64,000 nucleotides of DNA, taken from positions 89,195 through 153,194 of the forward strand of contig CAVWKS010000007.1 in assembly GCA_963755635.1 (NCBI GenBank), given 5' to 3'. Every line of letters starts with the position of its first letter. The stretch's first letter is position 1. A program made the translations under genes and the position numbers. The stretch comes from AC-32 sp963755635 (GTDB taxonomy: Bacteria; Actinomycetota; Thermoleophilia; Gaiellales; Gaiellaceae). Shown here piece after piece: positions 58,867 through 64,000 of the stretch. The notes under the pieces were generated by a model, which saw nothing but the letters and a program-made list of their open reading frames with translations, searched no databases and had not been told where the DNA came from.

Positions 58867-59360
58867 TCGAGCCCGGAGACCCAGGTCAGGACGAGCGCGA
58901 CGAGCAGGGCCCACCAGGCGACGTCCGTGCTCCACGCGCCGGCCGCTGCGAAACCGCCGATTGCGGCCGCGGTCGCCTGTGACCAGGTCTTCAGCTTGCC
59001 CAGGTCGCGCGCGTGCATCACGACGCCTCGCTCGAGCGCGGCCAGGCGCAGGCCCGAGACGAGGAACTCGCGCGCGACGATCGCCGCCACCATCCAGCCG
59101 GGGAAGATGTCTTGCCCGACGAGCACGATCAGGACGGTCAGAACGAGCAGCTTGTCGGCGACCGGATCGAGCAGCGAGCCGAGTGGCGAGGTGCGACCCT
59201 GGCTTCGCGCGACGCGGCCGTCGAACCAGTCGGTCGACATCGCCGCGATGAAGATCCCCGTCGCCCACCAGTCGTGCCCGCGCACATTCCACTCGTAGAG
59301 GACGACCACGATCGGCACCGCCGCCACGCGCACGAGCGTGAGCTGATCTGCAAGGGTCAT
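58815..59360 (-). CDS. pgsA: PgsA, CDP-diacylglycerol-glycerol-3-phosphate 3-phosphatidyltransferase
   Basis: A 181-residue membrane enzyme for phosphatidylglycerol phosphate synthesis. The CDP-alcohol phosphotransferase signature D-G-x2-A-R-x8-G-x3-D-x3-D is exact in FDGRVARSQGRTSPLGSLLD then PVADK. It begins TLADQLTLVRVAAVPIVVVL as in PgsA, and has five to six helices (LVLTVLIVLVGQDIFPGWM, AWWALLVALVLTWVSGLDY). Start ATG 59360 lies 20 bases from the divergent carboxylase alpha gene. Phosphatidylinositol-phosphate synthase is a possible alternative within the family, but the N-terminal sequence favours PgsA. Confidence 0.88.
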   Translation of the reverse strand: MTLADQLTLVRVAAVPIVVVLYEWNVRGHDWWATGIFIAAMSTDWFDGRVARSQGRTSPLGSLLDPVADKLLVLTVLIVLVGQDIFPGWMVAAIVAREFLVSGLRLAALERGVVMHARDLGKLKTWSQATAAAIGGFAAAGAWSTDVAWWALLVALVLTWVSGLDYARVAPGLLRGRAAAS

Positions 59361-59380
59361 GAGCAGGGAGAATACGGCCC

Positions 59381-61157
59381 GTGGCTCTCTTCTCGAAAGT
59401 GCTCGTGGCGAACCGCGGCGAGATCGCCGTGCGGATCTTCCGCACCCTGCGCGAGCTGGGGATCGGGACCGTGGCCGTCTACTCGGAGGCCGACCGCGAC
59501 TCGCTCCACGTTGCGGTCGCCGACGAGGCCTACCTGATCGGCCCCGGCGCGCCCGCCGAGAGCTATCTCAACCAGGAGCGAATCCTGGAAGCCGCCTCCC
59601 GCGCGGGCGCGCAGGCCGTCCATCCCGGCTACGGGTTTCTGGCCGAGAACGCGTCGTTCGCGCGGGCGGTTTCCCGCGCAGGGCTCGTCTGGATCGGCCC
59701 GCCCGGGGATGCGATCGAGACGATGGGCTCCAAGACGGCCGCCCGCGAGCAGATGCGGGCCGCCGGCGTTCCGGTCGTGCCCGGGACGACCGAGGCGGTC
59801 ACCAGCGCGGCAGAAGTGGTCCAGCTCGGCGAGGAGCTCGGCTGGCCGCTCGCCATCAAGGCTTCCTCGGGCGGCGGCGGCAAGGGCCTCAAGGTCGTGG
59901 CCGGCCCGGACGAGGCCGAGCGGGCGCTGGAATCCGCCCAGCGCGAGGGCGAGGCGTACTTCTCCGACCCGTCGGTCTACGTCGAGCGCTACCTCGAGGA
60001 TCCGCGCCACGTCGAGGTCCAGGTGCTCGCCGACGCCCACGGAAGCGTGATCCACCTCGGCGAGCGCGACTGCACGATGCAGCGTCGCCACCAGAAGCTC
60101 GTCGAGGAGACACCGTCGCCGGCGGTCGACGACGAGCTGCGGGCGCGAATCGGCGAGATCGCCGTCGAGGCGGCCCGCGCCGTGCGCTACCGCAGCGCCG
60201 GGACGATCGAGGGCTTGCTCTCGCGCGAGGGCGAGTACTTCTTCCTCGAGATGAACACCCGCATCCAGGTCGAGCACACCGTCACGGAGATGGTCACGGG
60301 CCTCGACCTCGTCCGCGAGCAGGTTCTCATCGCGGCAGGGGAGCCGCTATCGCTGCGCCAGGAGGACGTTCGCCTGACCGGGCACGCAATCGAGTGCCGG
60401 ATCAATGCGGAGGATCCGTCCAACGGCTTTCTGCCCAGCCCGGGGCGGATCACGGCCTACCGGGAACCTGGGGGACCGGGCGTGCGCGTCGACTCGGGCG
60501 TGGTGGCGGGCTCGGAGATCCCGGCGCTCTACGACCCGCTCGTCGCCAAGCTGATCGTGCACGGCGTCGACCGCAAGCACGCACGGAACCGCATGCTCCG
60601 CGCGCTGCGCGAGTACGAGATCGGCGGCGTCACGACGCTGCTCGGCTTCCACCGGGCGCTGCTCCAGCGCCCCTGTTTCGCGGCCGGTGAGACCTGCCAC
60701 GGCGTGGTCGAGTCCGAAGAGCTCGCGCGCGAGGCGGAGGAGCAGGCGCAGCAGACATTGCAGTTGTCTCATGGGACAACAAACGTAGCTGCGGGGTCGG
60801 ACGGCAGGCTCCGGGAGCGCGTCTCGAGCGTCGAGCTGGACGGGCGCCGTTTCGAGCTCCGCGCCCTGCGTGCCCGAGCCGCCCTACGCGGAGCTGGCGC
60901 GCCGGCGCCACGAGCGCGTCACCAAGGGCGGCCACGGCGCCGCCAAGGACGCCGTGACGACGCCGATGCAAGGCACGGTCCTGAGCGTCGAGGTCGAAGA
61001 AGGGCAGGAGGTCAGCGCCGGCCAGGTGATCTGTGTCGTCGAGGCGATGAAGATGGAGAACGAGATCGCGGCTCAGCGCGACGGCACGGTCACCGAGCTC
61101 GCGATCAGCCCGGGCCACGCCGTCAAGACCGGCCAGGTCCTCTGCGTCATTTCCTAG
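59381..61157 (+). CDS. Acyl-CoA carboxylase alpha subunit (biotin carboxylase plus BCCP), one frameshift
   Basis: An ATP-grasp biotin carboxylase joined to a biotin carrier domain. SKVLVANRGEIAVRIFRTLR, HPGYGFLAENASFARAV, IKASSGGGGKGLKVV (ATP-binding glycine loop), ERDCTMQRRHQKLVEETPS, EYFFLEMNTRIQVEHTVTEM and GHAIECRINAEDP are all standard. The frame breaks near 60870; the rest reads PEPPYAELARRRHERVTKGG and ends with a BCCP domain carrying the biotinylation site VVEAMKMENEIAA, stop TAG 61157. Corrected length is about 591 residues, standard for actinobacterial AccA-type subunits. GTG 59381 has AGGGAGA before it. Its stop shares CTAG with the convergent ABC permease. Confidence 0.88.
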
Positions 61158-61936
61158 AGCTGCCGCTGGTAGACCCGAAACGTCCAGGTCGCGAACGCCG
61201 CGGTCAGGATCGTGAGCCCGAGGAGCATCGCCAGGTGCTCTCCGACCGAGCCCCAGGCGGTGCCCGGCAGCACGACCTCGCGCGCAGAGACGACGCCCCA
61301 GTTGACCGGGTTGAACTTGCTCAGCTCCTGCATCCACTGCGGCATCTGCCGCAGCGAGATGAGCGTCGACGAGAGGAAGAAGAGCGGCAGCCCGATGAAG
61401 TTGGCGATCGCGATCATCGTCGCCTCCTTGCGCGTCAGCAGCGCGAGCCCCTGCGAGATCCCCGCGAAGGCGCTGTTCATCAGCATCGCCGCCACGAGCA
61501 CGACCACCCACCCCGCAGCCCCCGCGTGCACGCGCACGCCCAGCGCAAGCGACACGAGCAGGATCACGATCCCCTGGATCAGCGCCGTCAGCGCCGAGCG
61601 GACGATCTGGGAAACGACGAGCGAGACGCGGCTGACCGGTGTGGCCAGGAAGCGCGGGATCACGTCGCGGTCGAGGTCGCTGACCATCGCCATCCCGCTC
61701 CAGGTTGCGCCGAAGAACGCGTTCATGATCACGATCGCGGGAGCGAGGAACTCGATGTAGGAAGTCGTCCCGAAGCCGCCGCCGGGCAGGTGCGTGACCC
61801 GTTTGAACAGCTGGCCGTAGAGGAGCAGCCAGATCATCGGCTGGACGAGCAGGAGCACGATCCAGATCGGCTCGCGCATCAGGTTGCGGGCCTGGCGCCC
61901 GACCATGAACCAGGTGTGGACGACGGCCTTGGTCAC
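61154..61936 (-). CDS. ABC-2 type transporter permease (DrrB-like)
   Basis: A 260-residue membrane protein with six helices: PIWIVLLLVQPMIWLLLYGQ, FLAPAIVIMNAFFGATWSGM, ALIQGIVILLVSLALGVRV, GWVVVLVAAMLMNSAFAGI, IANFIGLPLFFLSSTLISL and HLAMLLGLTILTAAFATWTF. The FNPVNWGVVSARE segment before the last helix is a hallmark of DrrB/ABC-2 permeases. Start GTG 61936 overlaps the TGA of the ATPase gene by four bases, so I reject the longer in-frame extension to 62389, which is antiparallel to nothing but lies inside the ATPase gene in another frame. It forms an exporter with the ATPase, for lipids, drugs or polysaccharide. Confidence 0.85.
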   Translation of the reverse strand: MTKAVVHTWFMVGRQARNLMREPIWIVLLLVQPMIWLLLYGQLFKRVTHLPGGGFGTTSYIEFLAPAIVIMNAFFGATWSGMAMVSDLDRDVIPRFLATPVSRVSLVVSQIVRSALTALIQGIVILLVSLALGVRVHAGAAGWVVVLVAAMLMNSAFAGISQGLALLTRKEATMIAIANFIGLPLFFLSSTLISLRQMPQWMQELSKFNPVNWGVVSAREVVLPGTAWGSVGEHLAMLLGLTILTAAFATWTFRVYQRQL

Positions 61937-62907
61937 TCCGCTTCTCCCGCCAGGCCGCCGGCCTCGTCCTCGGCGCGGAAGTCTCGGCCGGTGTAGTGCA
62001 GGTAGACGTCGTCGAGCGAGGGCCGGTGCATCGTGACGGCCTCGACCGGGATGCCGCGCCCGTCGAGCGCCGCCAGGATCGTCGGCACGGCGCGCGCTCC
62101 GTCTCCGACCCTCGAGCGCAGGAGGTGGCCGTCCGCGCTGACCTCGCGCACCTCCGCGAGCGAGCGCACGACCTCGGCGGCCTCGTCCAACTGCCCGTCG
62201 GACAGCTCGACGATCACCGCCTCGCCCTGCAATCCGCCCTTGAGCTCCTCCGCCGTCCCTTCGACGACTATGCGGCCCTGGCTGACGATCGCGAGCCGGT
62301 TGGTGAGCGCGTCGGCTTCCTCGAGGTAGTGCGTGGTCAGGAGGATCGTCAGCAGCTCCTCGCGCGCGAGCACCGCCAGCTCCTCCCACATCGCCGTGCG
62401 CGCCTCCGGGTCGAGGCCCGTCGTCGGCTCGTCGAGGAACAGGACCTGCGGGCCGTGGACGAGGCCGAGCCCGACGTCGAGCCGGCGCTTCATCCCGCCC
62501 GAGTAGCCGCGGACGACGCGGTCTGAGGCGTCGGCGATGCCGAGCAGCTCGAGCAGGCGGTCAACGCGGTCGCGCAGCCGCCGGCCCGACATCCCCTGGA
62601 CGCGACCCTGCAGCATCAGGTTCTCGCGGCCGGTCGCGTCGCGGTCGACTCCGGAGCTCTGCGGGACGTAGCCGATCGAGCGGCGCACGGCGTCGGGCTC
62701 GCGGACGACGTCGTGGCCCGCGACCTCGGCGCGGCCGCCGTTCGGCGTGGTCAGCGTCGTCAGTACCTTGACGGTCGTCGACTTTCCCGCACCGTTCGGC
62801 CCGAGCAGCCCGAAGACCTCGCCCGCGCGCACGCGAAAGGAGACGCCGTCGAGCGCCTGCACCTCGCCGTAGCGCTTCTCGAGCGCTTCCGCCACAATCG
62901 CGTCCAC
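61933..62907 (-). CDS. ABC transporter ATP-binding protein (DrrA-like)
   Basis: A 324-residue ABC ATPase from GTG 62907. Walker A is GLLGPNGAGKSTTVKVL, Q-loop YVPQSSGVD, signature VRGYSGGMKRRLDVGL, Walker B VLFLDEPTTGLD and switch His in TILLTTHYLEEAD. The C-terminal extension (GRGIPVEAVTMHRPSLDDVY then LHYTG) is the one found in DrrA-type daunorubicin-resistance ATPases. Starts at 62895 or further upstream are possible; 62907 gives VDAIVAEALEKRYG with the usual distance to the first strand and keeps it clear of the divergent sucC. Substrate unknown. Confidence 0.87.
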   Translation of the reverse strand: MDAIVAEALEKRYGEVQALDGVSFRVRAGEVFGLLGPNGAGKSTTVKVLTTLTTPNGGRAEVAGHDVVREPDAVRRSIGYVPQSSGVDRDATGRENLMLQGRVQGMSGRRLRDRVDRLLELLGIADASDRVVRGYSGGMKRRLDVGLGLVHGPQVLFLDEPTTGLDPEARTAMWEELAVLAREELLTILLTTHYLEEADALTNRLAIVSQGRIVVEGTAEELKGGLQGEAVIVELSDGQLDEAAEVVRSLAEVREVSADGHLLRSRVGDGARAVPTILAALDGRGIPVEAVTMHRPSLDDVYLHYTGRDFRAEDEAGGLAGEAE

Positions 62908-62918
62908 GGCGTCTGAGA

Positions 62919-62930
62919 CTACCGCGGTAG
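62919..62930. promoter_or_regulatory. Perfect 12-bp palindrome between the ABC ATPase gene and sucC
   Basis: CTACCGCGGTAG lies centrally in the 35-base divergent gap between the ABC-ATPase start and the sucC start. A symmetric site in so short a gap is a plausible operator for one or both genes, but a 12-bp palindrome can also arise by chance. Confidence 0.35.
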
Positions 62931-62942
62931 AGTCCGCGCCCG

Positions 62943-64000
62943 GTGGACCTCTACGAGTACCAGGGCAAGGAGCTTTTCCGGCGTTTCGGGATCCCGGTTT
63001 CCGACGGCCGGCCGGCTGCAAGCCCCGCCGAGGCGCGCGCTGCCGCCGAGCAGCTAGACGGGCCGGTCGTCGTCAAGGCGCAGGTCCTGACCGGTGGCCG
63101 CGGCAAGGCCGGCGGGATCAAGCTCGCCGACGACCCGGCCGACGCGGAGAAGAAGGCCGAGGAGATCCTCGGGCTCGACATCAACGGTCACGTCGTGCGC
63201 AAGCTCTGGATCGAGCAGGCCTCCGACATCGCCAAGGAGTACTACCTCTCGCTCACCTTCGATCGCGGCGCGAAGCAGGTGCTGTTCATGTTCACGACCG
63301 AGGGCGGCGTCGAGATCGAAGAGGTCGCCGCCACGAAGCCGGAGGCGCTGGCGCGGCTGCACGTCGACCCACTCGAGGGCTTCCAGCCGTACCAGGCGCG
63401 CCGGCTGATCTACGGAGGGAGAGTCGAAGACGAATCGGAGCAGAAGCAGATCGCGGCGATCGTCGAGCGGCTCTATCGCTGCTTCGTCGAGAGCGACGCG
63501 ATGCTCTGCGAGATCAACCCGCTGATCGTCACGCCGGACGGCGAAGTGCGCGCGCTCGACTCGAAGTTCACGGTCGACGACAACGCGCTCTACAAGCACC
63601 CCGACATCGCGGAGATGCGCGACCCCGAGTCGTATCCACCGGAGGAGCGCGCGGCGCGCGAGAAGGGCGTCACCTACGTGAAGCTCGACGGCGACGTCGG
63701 CATCCTCGGCAACGGCGCGGGGCTCGTCATGTCGACGCTCGACGTGATCGCGCTCGTCGGCGGCCGGCCGGCGAACTTCTGCGACCTCGGCGGCGGCGGC
63801 GACTCGCAGGGCGTGGTCGACGCGCTCGAGGTGATCAACGGCGATCCGCAGGTGCGCTCGATCCTGTTCAACATCTTCGCGGGGATCACGCGCTGCGACG
63901 TGGTCGCGCAGGGGATCCTGGAGGCGCTCTCGCAGATCGCGATCGAGCACCCGATCGTCGTCCGCTTCGACGGCACGAACGCCGAGGAGGGCCGCCAGAT
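62943..64000 (+). CDS. sucC: Succinyl-CoA synthetase beta subunit, cut by window end
   Basis: The first 352 residues of the TCA-cycle ligase (ADP- or GDP-forming), of an expected 380-395. It starts at GTG 62943 with MDLYEYQGKELFRRFGIPVS, the invariant family N-terminus. ATP-grasp features follow: VVVKAQVLTGGRGKAGGIKL, YYLSLTFDRGAKQVLFMFTT, LCEINPLIVTPDGEVRALDS (the metal-binding E-x-N-P motif), GDVGILGNGAGLVMSTLDVI, CDLGGGGDSQGVVDALEVI and NIFAGITRCDVVAQGI. The subunit pairs with SucD, whose gene probably follows outside the window. It is divergent from the ABC exporter with a palindrome in the gap. Confidence 0.93.
   Translation, partial: MDLYEYQGKELFRRFGIPVSDGRPAASPAEARAAAEQLDGPVVVKAQVLTGGRGKAGGIKLADDPADAEKKAEEILGLDINGHVVRKLWIEQASDIAKEYYLSLTFDRGAKQVLFMFTTEGGVEIEEVAATKPEALARLHVDPLEGFQPYQARRLIYGGRVEDESEQKQIAAIVERLYRCFVESDAMLCEINPLIVTPDGEVRALDSKFTVDDNALYKHPDIAEMRDPESYPPEERAAREKGVTYVKLDGDVGILGNGAGLVMSTLDVIALVGGRPANFCDLGGGGDSQGVVDALEVINGDPQVRSILFNIFAGITRCDVVAQGILEALSQIAIEHPIVVRFDGTNAEEGRQ

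Noticed and set aside
61154..62389. 411-residue permease with a long N-terminal extension
   Set aside because: Residues before VTKAVVHTW are arginine-rich shadow of the ATPase gene in another frame; GTG 61936 overlaps the ATPase stop.

Overview
The window is high-GC DNA (about 70 percent G+C, strongly GC-ended codons) from a bacterium that is most likely an actinobacterium of the Thermoleophilia type (Gaiellales/Solirubrobacterales-like). This is an inference. It rests on a CarD regulator, DisA, a three-part acyl-CoA carboxylase, a TIGR03118-type secreted propeller, an Ig-like domain of a kind common in that class, many GTG/TTG starts and constant GTGA/ATGA gene overlaps. No 16S rRNA gene is present to settle it.

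Region 1 (1-22.9 kb) is an exopolysaccharide or capsule locus. It holds six GT4 glycosyltransferases and two GT2 enzymes, a polysaccharide deacetylase, a sugar-kinase-like phosphotransferase, a methyltransferase, a Wzx-type flippase and two O-antigen ligase/polymerase-type proteins (one with a TPR tail). It also holds a Wzz/Wzc-like co-polymerase ATPase, a low-molecular-weight tyrosine phosphatase, an NAD-dependent sugar epimerase, a putative secreted glycoside hydrolase, a small LPFTG cell-wall-anchored protein and the initiating polyprenyl glycosylphosphotransferase. Together these would start, build, flip, polymerise, regulate and trim a surface glycan.

Region 2 (22.9-23.9 kb) carries no intact large gene. 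It has three hairpins in a row, a decayed repeat gene and a 51-residue membrane protein divergent from clpC.

Region 3 (24.0-44.9 kb) is a housekeeping block whose order closely follows the Firmicute clpC-to-sigH block: clpC, radA, disA, ispD, ispF, gltX, cysS, rlmB, yacP-like, sigH. Insertions include a spermidine-synthase-like membrane fusion, an EamA transporter, CarD, a PHP phosphatase and a repair/phospholipase cluster (mutY, phospholipase D-like, dienelactone hydrolase, YcaQ-like). A translationally coupled trio follows (small DNA-binding regulator, Cys/His-rich unknown protein, ClpP), then tRNA-Thr(TGT).

Region 4 (44.9-64 kb) is mixed: a secreted propeller protein, a GT1 glycosyltransferase, a PLP enzyme, three methyltransferases, a diguanylate cyclase next to a polyproline/LamG surface protein, and acyl-CoA carboxylase beta, alpha and epsilon-like genes. 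It also has a GGDEF-HD-GYP protein preceded by a 35-residue membrane micropeptide, an NlpC/P60 hydrolase, PgsA, a DrrAB-like ABC exporter and the start of sucC (cut by the window end). Both c-di-AMP (DisA) and c-di-GMP (two GGDEF proteins) signalling are encoded.

A caution for all users: at least 24 apparent small indels break reading frames, most of them between 6.7 and 24.4 kb, and they hit essential genes such as clpC. Most look like consensus-sequence errors rather than real gene decay, so the frameshifted genes are listed here as joined genes with approximate break points.
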